The notes beneath the pieces were generated by a model. That model worked only from the letters and a program-made list of their open reading frames with translations, had not been told where the DNA came from and did not search any database. Shown piece by piece: positions 28,336 through 38,757 of a DNA stretch of 64,000 nucleotides (position 1 is the stretch's first letter; each line of letters opens with the position of its first letter). This DNA is from Janthinobacterium sp. J1-1 (lineage in GTDB: Bacteria > Pseudomonadota > Gammaproteobacteria > Burkholderiales > Burkholderiaceae_D). A program made the position numbers and the translations under genes. Location: the NCBI RefSeq assembly GCF_030944405.1, contig NZ_CP132339.1:248001-312000 (forward strand). Reading direction: 5' to 3'.

Positions 28336-29807
28336 AAGGGCAGTTCTATCCGAAAGTGAGCGCCGGCCGGGCGCGGTAAGAGGAGGACGCGGCCATCGTG
28401 GGCGGCAATATATTCGCGCACGATGGACAGGCCGATGCCATTGCCGTTGCGCGCACCGGCCATCTGGCGCACGCCCTGGTAAAACGGCTCGAAAATACGT
28501 TCGGCATCTTCGGGCGCGACGCCGGCGCCCTGGTCGATGCAGTCGATGCGGGCACAGCCCTGGTCGCCCGACAGTTCAAAGCGCACGCTGCCGCCCTCGG
28601 GGCTGAAGCGCACGGCGTTCGACAGCAGGTTGGCCAGCACGGTGGCCAGCTTGTCGCGGTCGGCCTTGACCACCAGCGACTCGCCGCGCACGTCGATGCT
28701 CAGGCGGCGCGCCTGCCATTGCAATTGCTGCGCCGCCACGACTTCCTGCAGCAGCGCCAGCAGGTCCACCTTGCTGTGCGCCAGGTGCTGGGCGTCAAAG
28801 GCGGCGGTATTGTAGCGCAGCAAGTCTTCGATCTGGGTTTGCAGGGAGGCCGTGTTCTGCTGCAGGATGCCGGCGATTTCGCGCTGGCCATCGCTGAGTT
28901 TGCCGGCCACCTCGTCTTCCAGCAGGGCCACGCCTTCGCGCAGCGCCGCCAGCGGGGTTTTCAGTTCGTGCGAGATATGGCGCAAAAAACGTTCCTTGTC
29001 GGCGTCGAGGCTGGCCAGGCGCTGGCGCAGCCAGTCCAGCTGCTGGCCCAGCAAGCGCGTGTCGGCCGGGCCGCCGACGACGATGGTCTGGTCGTAGCGC
29101 TTGTCGCCAAGGCGCTCGATGGCGCGCTCGATGCGGCGCAGCGGGCGCGACAGCAGAAAGCCGAAACAGGTGGCCAACACGGCCGCCAGCAACACGGCGC
29201 CGATCACCAGCAGGCCCAGCAGGCGGCGCTGGCGTTCCAGTTCGACCAATAAATCGTCATTGCGGCTGCCGATTTCCGTCTTGCTGTCGCGCGCCACCGT
29301 GTCGTTGATCTGCGCCATGCGCACAAAGGCGCGCGACACCACCGCGTGACCGTCGCGCTTGCGTCGCTTGCCCGCCTGTAATACTTCCCAGGCCGATTCG
29401 GCCTGCGCCGTCCATTCGTCGGCCAGCTGCGGCGCAAAGTGCGGCGTGGCGCGGTTCAGTATTTGCAAGGCCGCCGCCGCTTCTTCGCGCGCGGCCGCAT
29501 AGCGCTCGCGGAACACCGGGTCGTCCAGCACCATGAACTGGCGCGCGCTGCGCTCCATCGCCAGGGTGCGTTCGGCCAGGCGCTGCGACTGTTCCGTCAG
29601 GGTGATCGCCTGCGCCGCCGTTTCGCGGCCGAGACGGGCCAGGTGCTCCAGGGTCAGCAAGGCTTGCACGGAGGTGGCCGCCATGATGCCGGCCGTCAGG
29701 ATAAACGCGGCAAATAGCAGCTGGCGAAAGGAAAGTCTGGACAAGGTGCGGCCTTCGGCTCGGTGAGCGTGGGAAAAGGCGCATGGTACGCCAAGCAGGC
29801 GCAGCAT
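28332..29807 (-). CDS. glrK: Sensor histidine kinase GlrK (QseE)-like
   Basis: Two-helix membrane kinase of about 491 residues. First helix near 28-50 (FRQLLFAAFILTAGIMAATSVQ split by an Ile), helical periplasmic sensor, second helix near 190-210, HAMP, then HisKA with H280 (RHISHELKTP) and HATPase (NAVRFSPEGG, DQGAGVAP, GNGIGLSI). The periplasmic part is all-alpha, as in QseE. The start at 29807 is chosen for the upstream GGAAGG; the frame is open further upstream without family-like sequence. First gene of the operon with the lipoprotein and GlrR. Confidence 0.87.
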   Translation of the reverse strand: MLRLLGVPCAFSHAHRAEGRTLSRLSFRQLLFAAFILTAGIMAATSVQALLTLEHLARLGRETAAQAITLTEQSQRLAERTLAMERSARQFMVLDDPVFRERYAAAREEAAAALQILNRATPHFAPQLADEWTAQAESAWEVLQAGKRRKRDGHAVVSRAFVRMAQINDTVARDSKTEIGSRNDDLLVELERQRRLLGLLVIGAVLLAAVLATCFGFLLSRPLRRIERAIERLGDKRYDQTIVVGGPADTRLLGQQLDWLRQRLASLDADKERFLRHISHELKTPLAALREGVALLEDEVAGKLSDGQREIAGILQQNTASLQTQIEDLLRYNTAAFDAQHLAHSKVDLLALLQEVVAAQQLQWQARRLSIDVRGESLVVKADRDKLATVLANLLSNAVRFSPEGGSVRFELSGDQGCARIDCIDQGAGVAPEDAERIFEPFYQGVRQMAGARNGNGIGLSIVREYIAAHDGRVLLLPRPAGAHFRIELPL

Positions 29808-30025
29808 GACGCCGCCTTCCCTCAAATGGCCGATATTACAAGATTGCCGGATTGCCTGCTGTCCAGGGTAGCGGCGGCGCACGGCGAATAGTCCTAGTAC
29901 AATAGGAAAAAACCTCAAATCACCATCACACCGGCGGCCAGCCCTGGCTTTTCGCCGTGTTGCCCCAAGATACGATGCAAGCCCCGAGCCAGTCCCAGTC
30001 ACCTACAGCAGAGATCCCATACCGC

Positions 30026-32917
30026 ATGAGCACATTTGAAAAAGTCAGCAGCAACTTCATTCCAGTCTTGCAGGCAACCATCGAGCAATACGTCGAGCCC
30101 GCATCGGGCATGCGCCATATCCACATGCATACCGAGCAGGCTGAAATGGTGTTCCTGGTGGCCTTTCCCACCGTGCCTGAAGTGAGCGACGGCCGCGCGC
30201 ATATCCTGGAACACCTGGCCTTGTGCGGTTCGGCCCGCTATCCGGTGCGCGACCCGTTCTTCTCGATGCTGCGCCGCTCGACGGCCACCTTCATGAATGC
30301 GATGACCTATCCGGACCGCACCGTGTATCCGTTCGCCAGCACCGACCGCAAGGATTTCTTCAATCTGCTGGACGTCTACCTGGACGCCGCCTTCTTCCCG
30401 AATCTCGACTACCTGAACTTCCGCCAGGAAGGCTGGCGCCATGCGTTCGAAGGCGACAAACTGGTGTACCAGGGCATCGTCTTCAATGAAATGAAGGGCG
30501 CCTTCAACAGCCCCATGCGCGCGCTCGACAGCGGCATCGCCAGCACCTTGTTGAAAGGCACCACGTACGAAGTGGAATCGGGCGGCGATCCGCTCGATAT
30601 CCCGGAACTGACGCACGCCATGCTGAAGGAATTCCACGCCAGCCACTACCATCCTTCGCAAGCCGTGATCATGACCGCCGGCAATATCGAAGCATCGGCC
30701 GTGCAGGAACAGGTGGCCGAGCGCGTGCTGTCGAAACTGAGCGGCTTTTCACCGCGGCGCCTGCCGCAACTGGCCCCGGCCTGGACCGCGCCGCAGGAAA
30801 ACGTCGTGAAAATTCCGTCGCAGGAAGCGCGCGACGATGAATTCGGCCTGCAGTTCGCCTGGCTGCTCGGCGAATCGTCCGATCCGCTGGCGTTCTACCA
30901 CGCCCACCTGCTGTCGGCCGGCCTGCTCGGCGAATCGTCGGCACCCGTGATGCGCGCCATGGAATCGGCCGGTTACGGCCGTCCGTCGGACATGAACGGC
31001 CGCGACGCCGGCACGCGCCAGATGGTGTTCCATATCGGCATGGAAGGCTTGACGGAAGAACAGATCGCCGACGCCCATGCCCGCATCTGGACCGCGCTGG
31101 AAGAAACGGCCGAAGAGGGCATTCCGGCCGCCGTGCTGCATGCGGCCCTGCGCGACATCAAATATGGCCAGCGCGAAATCAGCAGCGGCCGCATGCCATA
31201 CGGCCTGGGCCGCTTGCTGCACGCCTTGCCGCTGGCCATGTATGACGGCGACGTGATGGATGCCTTCGACAATGCGGCCATCCTGGAAACGCTGGAACAG
31301 CAGATCGACGACCCGGAATTTTTCAAGCAGCTGGTACGCGAGCTGATCGCCAATCCGACGCGTTTGACCACCCGCGTGGTGCCCGATGCCGCCTTCTTCA
31401 CGGAACGCGCGGCCCAGGAAGACGCGAAACTGGCGGCCTTGCAGGCCAGCCTGAGCGACGAACAGCGCGCCCATATCGTGGCAGAGTCCGCAGCGCTTGA
31501 CGCGCACCAGCAACTGCCGTCGAACTCGGAAGTGCTGCCGCGCATCCGCCCGGGCGACGTCAGCGCGCATCCGCGCCCGGCGCTGGCGATTCCCGACGCC
31601 GTCAACGGCGCGGTGGCGTTTTCGATCGCCTCGAACGGCATCAGCTACGCCAACGTGCTGTACGACGTGTCGCATCTGCCGGAAGCGTCGTGGCCATGGC
31701 TGCGCCTGTACACCGACCTGGCGCCGGAACTCGGTGTGGGCGACATGTCGTTCGACGACGCCAGCGCCTGGCGCCAGAGCATGGTGCCCTCGTTCCATAT
31801 CGGCCTGGAAGCGATTCCACGCCCGCAGCAGACCATGCGCGTGGAACTGTCGTTCTCGGCCAGCGGCCTGCGCGAAGAACACGAGGCGATCGCCGCCGTG
31901 CTGTCGGCCTGGATCGCAAAACCGCGCTTCGATGAGGAAGAGCGCCTGGCCTTCCTGATCGAAAGCCTGGTGCAGGACAAATTGAGCAGCCTGGCCGAGT
32001 CCGGCAGCCGCTACGCCATGCTGGCCTCGACCGCGCCGCTGTCGCCGATGCGCCGCTTCGACGACCTGATCGGCGGCCCGGCCGCGCTGCCGTTCTACCG
32101 CCGCTTGCAGCAGCTGAGCAAGACCTCCGAGGGCTTGCAGGAAATCGCGCGCGAACTCGACGCCCTGCACGCCCACATCATCGCCCAGCCGCCGACCGTG
32201 CTGTGCGCCGGCCTGGACCAGGACGGCGTGATCCTGGCCGGCCTGCTGGACCTGCCACGCGTCGACCAGACTGCGGCAAAGGCAGAAGTGGTGGAAGAAG
32301 GCGCGGTGAACGCGCCACCGGTGGTGCCGCTGGTGCTGGCCAATACGGCCTTGCACGCGACCAGCCAGATCAACCATTGCTTCGTCTCCTGGACCGTGCC
32401 CGGCGTGCACAGCCCGGACGCATCGGCGCTGGCCGTGGCGGCCGAACTGATGACCAACCAGGTGCTGCATACGGCCCTGCGCGAAAAAGGCGGCGCCTAT
32501 GGCGGCAGCGCCAGCTATGCGGCCGGCGCGGGCACGTTCACCCTCAGCTCCTACCGCGATCCGCGCCTGGCCGGCACCTATGCCGACTTCGACGTGACCC
32601 TGACGCAGATCCTCGACGGCACGTTCTCGCAGGAACAAGTTGAAGAAGCCATCATCTGCGTGATCAAGGGCCTGGACAAGCCGCACTCGCCGTATGCGGA
32701 AGCGCTGACGGCCTGGAATATGCAGCAGCGCGGCACGACGGAAGCCGTGCGCCAGCAGTTCCGCACTGGCGTGCTGACCTGCACGCTGGAGCAGATCAAG
32801 GCCGTCACGCGTACCTGGCTGAAAGACGGCCAGCCGAGCCGCGCCGCGTTTGCGGGCAATACGACGCAAGACCTGGCGGGGCTGGAAGTGGTGGATTTGC
32901 TGGCGCTGGCGAGTTAA
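30026..32917 (+). CDS. M16 family metallopeptidase, presequence protease (PreP)-like
   Basis: Large zinc peptidase of the M16C group (about 963 residues, four M16 domains in one chain). Inverted zinc motif H59-I-L-E62-H63, followed by CGSARYPVRDPFFSMLRRST, TFMNAMTYPDRTVYPFAS and VFNEMKGAFNSP, all hallmarks of PreP/Cym1 enzymes that degrade short unfolded peptides inside a closed chamber. The R/Y pair of the substrate-binding site is visible near the C-terminus (LREKGGAYGGSASYA). In bacteria a peptide-scavenging role is inferred. Start uncertain: ATG at 30026 sits just before the conserved part; ATGs at 29957 and 29975 in frame are alternatives. No clear Shine-Dalgarno for any. Confidence 0.9.
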   Translation: MSTFEKVSSNFIPVLQATIEQYVEPASGMRHIHMHTEQAEMVFLVAFPTVPEVSDGRAHILEHLALCGSARYPVRDPFFSMLRRSTATFMNAMTYPDRTVYPFASTDRKDFFNLLDVYLDAAFFPNLDYLNFRQEGWRHAFEGDKLVYQGIVFNEMKGAFNSPMRALDSGIASTLLKGTTYEVESGGDPLDIPELTHAMLKEFHASHYHPSQAVIMTAGNIEASAVQEQVAERVLSKLSGFSPRRLPQLAPAWTAPQENVVKIPSQEARDDEFGLQFAWLLGESSDPLAFYHAHLLSAGLLGESSAPVMRAMESAGYGRPSDMNGRDAGTRQMVFHIGMEGLTEEQIADAHARIWTALEETAEEGIPAAVLHAALRDIKYGQREISSGRMPYGLGRLLHALPLAMYDGDVMDAFDNAAILETLEQQIDDPEFFKQLVRELIANPTRLTTRVVPDAAFFTERAAQEDAKLAALQASLSDEQRAHIVAESAALDAHQQLPSNSEVLPRIRPGDVSAHPRPALAIPDAVNGAVAFSIASNGISYANVLYDVSHLPEASWPWLRLYTDLAPELGVGDMSFDDASAWRQSMVPSFHIGLEAIPRPQQTMRVELSFSASGLREEHEAIAAVLSAWIAKPRFDEEERLAFLIESLVQDKLSSLAESGSRYAMLASTAPLSPMRRFDDLIGGPAALPFYRRLQQLSKTSEGLQEIARELDALHAHIIAQPPTVLCAGLDQDGVILAGLLDLPRVDQTAAKAEVVEEGAVNAPPVVPLVLANTALHATSQINHCFVSWTVPGVHSPDASALAVAAELMTNQVLHTALREKGGAYGGSASYAAGAGTFTLSSYRDPRLAGTYADFDVTLTQILDGTFSQEQVEEAIICVIKGLDKPHSPYAEALTAWNMQQRGTTEAVRQQFRTGVLTCTLEQIKAVTRTWLKDGQPSRAAFAGNTTQDLAGLEVVDLLALAS

Positions 32918-32929
32918 GGCCAATAAGGC

Positions 32930-32971
32930 CAACAATGTTGTCGGGTTACGCGCGAAGCGCTAACCCGACCT
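32930..32971. repeat. Palindromic intergenic repeat, copy 3, split by IS110 element
   Basis: CAACAATGTTG (32930-32940) then the hairpin GTCGGGTTA, C, GCGC, GAA, GCGC, TAACCCGAC (32940-32969) and CT. In the intact copies this is followed by AC; here the IS begins instead, and CCTAC resumes at 34190-34194. It starts 12 bp after the M16 peptidase stop codon. Confidence 0.88.
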
Positions 32972-32996
32972 TGTATTATTCCTCTCATGCGGTTGG

Positions 32997-34166
<1,170 letters not shown>

Positions 34167-34195
34167 CGGGGATAACAGTATCTACCCGACCTACA

Positions 34196-34600
34196 TCATG
34201 ATGGGATCGCTTCCGGTTCCATAAACATCACTTCCCACTGATGGCCGTCCGGATCCTGGAAACTGTGGCCATACATGAAGCCGAAATCGAGCGGCTCCTT
34301 GTAGAGGCTGCCGCCGGCCGCCACGGCTTTCGCCACCAGCTGATCGACTTCGGCCCGGCTCTCGGCCGACAGACACACCAGTACTTCTGTCGCCTGCGTT
34401 GTATCGCACAGCTGCTTGGGCGTGAACTGTTTGAATTTTTCCTCCGTCAGCAGCATCACGAAACTGCTCTCGCTGACGATCATGCAGGTCGCCGTTTCAT
34501 CCGTAAAATGGGCGTTGAAACTGAAGCCCAGTGCGGTGAAAAACTGTACCGAGCGGTCGAGTTCCTTGACGGGCAGGTTGACAAATAGTTTGCGGGACAT
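34196..34600 (-). CDS. VOC superfamily (glyoxalase-like) protein
   Basis: Single-domain protein of 134 residues with two beta-alpha-beta-beta-beta modules: LFVNLPVKELDRSVQFFTAL at the start and QDPDGHQWEVMFMEP at the end, the usual vicinal-oxygen-chelate signature. The N-terminal metal histidine of true glyoxalases is not present, while H and E in the C-terminal module are. Family members include antibiotic resistance and extradiol-type proteins as well as many of unknown role; no substrate can be given. Its stop lies right against the right flank of the IS110 insertion. GGAGATACG precedes the ATG. Confidence 0.85.
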   Translation of the reverse strand: MSRKLFVNLPVKELDRSVQFFTALGFSFNAHFTDETATCMIVSESSFVMLLTEEKFKQFTPKQLCDTTQATEVLVCLSAESRAEVDQLVAKAVAAGGSLYKEPLDFGFMYGHSFQDPDGHQWEVMFMEPEAIPS

Positions 34601-34655
34601 CGTATCTCCTTGAAGTCGATCGAATAAAAGTGCCCGCCGATTTTACCTGCACTGC

Positions 34656-35540
34656 TCAAACGCCGGCGCGCCCCACCGTCTTCGCCGCATAGCCAAAATA
34701 CCGGCTGAAGGCGGCGCTGAAATTGGCCGGATGGCGGTAGCCCACCTGCCAGCCCGCTTGCGCCACCTGGCAGCCGTTTTCCAGCAACAGATGGGCACGC
34801 CGCATGCGCAGCGCCAGCAGGGTGCGATACGGGCTGTCGTGGTAGCGGTGGCGCCAGCCCTGTTTCAGCTTGAACAGGCTCAGGCCCACCTGTGCGCACA
34901 GATAGGCTAGCGTCAGTTCCTGCGCCAGCTGTTCTTCCATCAGCGCATGGACGCGCTCGATTTTCGCGATCTCGGCCTCGCTCCAGCGCGTCGTCATGAC
35001 GGGCGCCGGCTGCAGCGCGCGCAGCTGTTCGGACAGCAAGCTGAGCACGCCGATATGCATGGCCAGCGCATCGTGTGCATGCAGCAGGGAACGCACCAGC
35101 AAGCCGCTGGCGCGCGTGGTGGCGCCAAACCCCAGCGGCCGCACGCCATGCTCGGGCAGCAACGCCGCATGGCCATAGCGCGCCAGCGCCGGTTCATCGA
35201 CCAGCAGGCGCAATTGCGCCACGCGCTGGCCCGCCTCGAAACGGCGCTCGCCGCTGCCCTGGCGAAACGCGGACACCGTCGTATGGCCCTGTTCGAAGCG
35301 CAATCGGGCGCCGTCGTGCCCGACATAGCCGGACCGGCCGTGCAGCCCGACGGTAATCACCAGTCCTCCCGCCTCGCCGCTGCGCACGGCCTGCTCGACC
35401 AGCGCCTGGCGCGGGCGGAAATCGGAATGCACCAGCAGCAGCCCGTCGTCGATGGTCGTCTGCTCGAAACGGCCTTCGCCATCGCCGGCATCGCGCTGGC
35501 GGCGCATCCATTCGGGCGTGTCGGATTCCTGTAACAGCAT
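34656..35540 (-). CDS. AraC family regulator (PchR-like)
   Basis: Regulator of 294 residues with a C-terminal AraC domain of two helix-turn-helix motifs (LTLAYLCAQVGLSLFKLKQGWRH and VAQAGWQVGYRHPANFSAAFSRYFGYAAK, each shown only in part) and an N-terminal ligand-binding region. The style (LFKLKQGWR, FGY) resembles PchR/YbtA-type regulators that activate siderophore uptake genes. Start ATG at 35540 has AAGGAG upstream; an ATG at 35555 is less well placed. Divergent from a TonB receptor gene across a Fur box, which supports a role in iron-siderophore control. Confidence 0.87.
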   Translation of the reverse strand: MLLQESDTPEWMRRQRDAGDGEGRFEQTTIDDGLLLVHSDFRPRQALVEQAVRSGEAGGLVITVGLHGRSGYVGHDGARLRFEQGHTTVSAFRQGSGERRFEAGQRVAQLRLLVDEPALARYGHAALLPEHGVRPLGFGATTRASGLLVRSLLHAHDALAMHIGVLSLLSEQLRALQPAPVMTTRWSEAEIAKIERVHALMEEQLAQELTLAYLCAQVGLSLFKLKQGWRHRYHDSPYRTLLALRMRRAHLLLENGCQVAQAGWQVGYRHPANFSAAFSRYFGYAAKTVGRAGV

Positions 35541-35595
35541 GCCTGCTCCTTTCAACGCAATGCAGATGAAATGCGCCTGATGGCATACAAATGCA

Positions 35596-35614
35596 AATGA
35601 TAATTATTCTCATT
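35596..35614. promoter_or_regulatory. Fur box between AraC regulator and TonB receptor genes
   Basis: AATGATAATTATTCTCATT is a 9-1-9 inverted repeat (arms differ at one base) close to the Fur consensus GATAATGATAATCATTATC. It lies 55 bp before the AraC gene start and 52 bp before the receptor gene start, so one site can govern both directions. Confidence 0.85.
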
Positions 35615-35665
35615 GTTGCATAAAATAGCTGGCATGCCTATCCATCCCTACCGGAGCCCGCCAGC

Positions 35666-37675
35666 ATGTCGTCTTTTCCCCTCACCGGCCCTTTGCGGCC
35701 CCGCTTCATCCTCTCCACGCTGCTGCTGTCGGCGCCTTGCGCCGTTCATGCGGACGAGGCCGCCTTGCCGGTGGTGACCATCAGCGCCAGCAAGCAGGAG
35801 CAATTGCTGGCGCAAACGCCAGCCAGCGTGAGCGTATTCGACGACGACCGCCTGCAGGCCGCCGGCGCGCGCGGGCTGGAAGACCTGGCCACCATGACGC
35901 CGGGCCTGTCCTTCCAGCCTTTCGGCCAGGCGGGCGTGCTGTCGCCCGTGATGCGCGGCCTGACGGCCAATTTCTTTTCCTTTTCCAGCGCCACCCTGCT
36001 GCTCAACGATGGCGTGCCGGTGCTGATGGCGCAGGGCTTTGACGACAATCTGCTCGGCGTCGAACGGGTGGAAGTACTGCGCGGCCCGCAAGGCACCTTG
36101 TATGGGCGCAACGCGGAGGCGGGCGTGATCGCCATCTATTCCAGGCTACCCGGCAACGTGCCGCACAGCACGGTGGAAGTGGTGGCGGGCAGCCGCGACA
36201 AGCGCGCCGTGCGCGTGGATTTATCGCGCGCGCTGATCGCCGATACCCTGTACGCCAGCGTCGGCCTGGAAAAACGCCGCCAGAATGGCTTTATCAGCAA
36301 CCGGAACACGGGACGCAAGGAAGACGGCCGCGACAGCGAACACCTGAAACTGGCGCTGCGCTGGACGCCCGATGCGCTGACCGAGGCGATTGTCCGCTAC
36401 CGCCATGTCGCCTATGACGATGGCAGCGCCCTGTGGGGTGCCGTCGCCACCGGCCCCACGGCCGCGCGCGCCACGGTGCAGTCGGGCACGCCCAGCTGGA
36501 ACCGATCCACCGGCAGCAGCGTGTCGCTGGACCTCACGCGCCAGCTGGCGCCCGACCTCGCGCTGCGGTCGATCACGGCGCGCAGCGACGTCCATGACAA
36601 GGCGCAACAGGATACGGATTTCCGGCCGGCCGACCTGCTGCATATCGCGCGCGACCACCACTTCCGCACCATCTCGCAGGAGCTGCGCCTCAATGGCAAG
36701 CTGGGCGCGGCGCAGTGGCTGGCCGGCGTGTATGCCGACCGCGATGATCACGACCTGCTGAACCAACAGAAACTGCCGCTGGCCCTCACGCGCAGTGCCG
36801 CGAAACTGGGCGGCAATTCGGCGGCCGTGTTCACCGACTGGAACGTGCCGCTGGGCGGCGCCTGGAGCATCGATGGCGGCGCGCGCTACGAACGCGACAA
36901 GGTCCACTACGCCACGCCCGCCGGCGCGCGCCAGGATGGCAACTGGAGCCGCTACACGCCCAAGCTGTCGCTGCGGTATCAGCTGAGCCAGGCGCAGCAG
37001 CTGTACGCCACCTGGAGCGACGGTTTCCGCGCCGGCGGCTACAACGTGTTTGCGCCGTCATCGCGCTATACAGCGTTTTCGCCGGAAACCGTGCGTGCCA
37101 TCGAACTGGGCGCCAAAGGCACGCTGGGGAAACGGCTGCGCTATGCGGCCGCCGTCTACCGCATGCAGATCGACGAAATGCAGGTGCAGCAGATGCCCAC
37201 GCCCGGCATGGTCTACCTGACCAATGCGGCCAGCGCGCGCTCGGCGGGGGCGGAGTTGGAAGTCGACTACCTGCTGGGGCGTGGCTGGCAGGCGCAGGCG
37301 GCGCTGGCCTGGAACCGCACGCGCTTCGCGCAGTTTCGCGATGGCGCCAGCAACTACGACGGCAAGCACAATCCCTTCGCGCCCGACCGCAGCGCCCAGC
37401 TGTCCCTGCGCCATGACACCGACAAGGGCTGGCATGGCCAGGCCGCCCTCAGCGGCGTGGGCGCCATCTTCCTCGACGCGGCCAACCGCTACCGGCGCAA
37501 TGGCCATGCCCTGCTGAACCTGTCGGCCGGCTACCGCAGGGGCGACTGGGACCTGGTGGCCCATGTCAACAATGCCGCCGACCGCCGCCATGACGCGGTC
37601 GGCTACCAGAACGGCATCGTCACCGTCTACAGTCCGCCGCGCGAGGCGGGCCTGACATTGCGCTGGTCGCGCTGA
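35666..37675 (+). CDS. TonB-dependent siderophore-type outer membrane receptor
   Basis: Outer-membrane receptor of 669 residues. Signal peptide ends near VHA-DEAALP; plug domain follows (TPASVSVFDDDRLQAAGARGLEDL, VERVEVLRGPQGTLYGRNAEAGVI), then a 22-strand barrel ending in aromatic/Arg residues (GLTLRWSR). The segment VVTISASKQ may serve as TonB box. Substrate is probably a ferric siderophore, because of the Fur box and PchR-like regulator upstream and the RhtX-like permease downstream. No outer membrane secretin-type N-terminal signalling extension is present, so regulation is by AraC/Fur rather than by a sigma-regulator pair. Confidence 0.92.
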   Translation: MSSFPLTGPLRPRFILSTLLLSAPCAVHADEAALPVVTISASKQEQLLAQTPASVSVFDDDRLQAAGARGLEDLATMTPGLSFQPFGQAGVLSPVMRGLTANFFSFSSATLLLNDGVPVLMAQGFDDNLLGVERVEVLRGPQGTLYGRNAEAGVIAIYSRLPGNVPHSTVEVVAGSRDKRAVRVDLSRALIADTLYASVGLEKRRQNGFISNRNTGRKEDGRDSEHLKLALRWTPDALTEAIVRYRHVAYDDGSALWGAVATGPTAARATVQSGTPSWNRSTGSSVSLDLTRQLAPDLALRSITARSDVHDKAQQDTDFRPADLLHIARDHHFRTISQELRLNGKLGAAQWLAGVYADRDDHDLLNQQKLPLALTRSAAKLGGNSAAVFTDWNVPLGGAWSIDGGARYERDKVHYATPAGARQDGNWSRYTPKLSLRYQLSQAQQLYATWSDGFRAGGYNVFAPSSRYTAFSPETVRAIELGAKGTLGKRLRYAAAVYRMQIDEMQVQQMPTPGMVYLTNAASARSAGAELEVDYLLGRGWQAQAALAWNRTRFAQFRDGASNYDGKHNPFAPDRSAQLSLRHDTDKGWHGQAALSGVGAIFLDAANRYRRNGHALLNLSAGYRRGDWDLVAHVNNAADRRHDAVGYQNGIVTVYSPPREAGLTLRWSR

Positions 37676-37701
37676 CCGGCCTTATCCACGAAAGGAACAC
37701 C

Positions 37702-38757
37702 ATGTCATTCCATACCCCTCATCGCCTGCAACCGTACTGGGACCTGGCCGTCGCGCCGGTCCAGGCCGATGCACTGGCCGCCACACTGGAACTGGGCATT
37801 TTCGATGCCCTGGAAACGCCGCATACGGCGGCCCAGTTGGCCTTGTCGCTGGCGCTGCACGCGCCCCATACGGCACTGCTGCTGGAACTGCTGTGGAGCA
37901 TGCAGCTGCTCGACCGCAACGTGGCCGACGAGGCCGGCGACAAGCCGGCCAGCTACCGCTGCGCGGCCACGGCGCACCGGTATTTCTGCCGCAGCTCGGC
38001 TGCCTTTTGCGGCGACGCGTGGCTGTACCGCCTGCATGCGCTGCGCCATTTCGGCACGCAGCTGCACAGCCTGGTGCGCGACGGCGGCAAGCCGACCTTG
38101 TCGTCCTATAACACCTCGACCGGCGTCAACTGGGCCGCCGCCGCGCAGCAGCAGATCGGCCAGGAGCAGCGTGCGGTGACCATGCGCGCGGCGCTGTCGG
38201 TGATGGAGCGCATCGCGCCGTTCACGTCACGCGACACGCCACTGCGCCTGCTGGACCTGGGCGGCGGTCCCGGCTGGGTCGCCATCGCGCTGGCGCAAGC
38301 CCATGCGCGCATGCAGGCCACGGTGTTCGACTGGCCGGAAACGGTGGCCGTGGCGGCTGCCAATATCGCCCATGCGGGGCTGTCGGAACGTATCGATACG
38401 CTCGCTGGCGACCTGGGCGTTGACGAGATCGGCAGCGGCTACGACCTGGTGTGGTGCTCGTCCGTGCTGCACTTCGTGCCGGACATGCAGGCGGCCCTGC
38501 ACAAGATGCATGCGGCGCTGGCGCCCGGTGGCGTGCTGGTCTGCGTGCAGGCGGAAATCGCGCCCACGCCCGACGATGCGTCGCGCGTGCTGCCATATTA
38601 TTTGCCGATGCGCATGCTGGGCCGCAACGTCACGCGCCAGGGTGAACTGGCGATGCACTTGCAGGCGGCCGGCTGGCGGCAGGTGGAGCAATACCAGGCC
38701 AGCGACTTTCCCATGGCGCCGGTGCAGGTACTGATCGCCCGCAAGGCCAGCCTGTGA
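37702..38757 (+). CDS. SAM-dependent methyltransferase (O-methyltransferase-like)
   Basis: Methyltransferase of 351 residues with an N-terminal winged-helix dimerisation region (ALAATLELGIFDALETPHTAAQLA) and a class I Rossmann domain; SAM motif I is LLDLGGGPGW (about 183-192), and later motifs include VFDWPE, YDLVWCSSVLHFV and LAPGGVLVC. This layout is that of hydroxyneurosporene/acetylserotonin O-methyltransferases. In this operon it follows a ferric siderophore receptor and overlaps the permease gene by 4 bp, so it may alter an imported or made metallophore; that is inference only. No biosynthetic genes (NRPS or NIS) are in the window. AAGGAA precedes the ATG. Confidence 0.87.
   Translation: MSFHTPHRLQPYWDLAVAPVQADALAATLELGIFDALETPHTAAQLALSLALHAPHTALLLELLWSMQLLDRNVADEAGDKPASYRCAATAHRYFCRSSAAFCGDAWLYRLHALRHFGTQLHSLVRDGGKPTLSSYNTSTGVNWAAAAQQQIGQEQRAVTMRAALSVMERIAPFTSRDTPLRLLDLGGGPGWVAIALAQAHARMQATVFDWPETVAVAAANIAHAGLSERIDTLAGDLGVDEIGSGYDLVWCSSVLHFVPDMQAALHKMHAALAPGGVLVCVQAEIAPTPDDASRVLPYYLPMRMLGRNVTRQGELAMHLQAAGWRQVEQYQASDFPMAPVQVLIARKASL

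Noticed and set aside
30749..32935. Open frame of 728 codons on the minus strand
   Set aside because: Antisense shadow of the M16 peptidase gene, with the same His/Gln/Arg-rich composition seen in other shadows and no domain.
36221..36907. Minus-strand frame within the TonB receptor gene
   Set aside because: Shadow frame; the receptor on the plus strand has signal peptide, plug and barrel motifs throughout this part.
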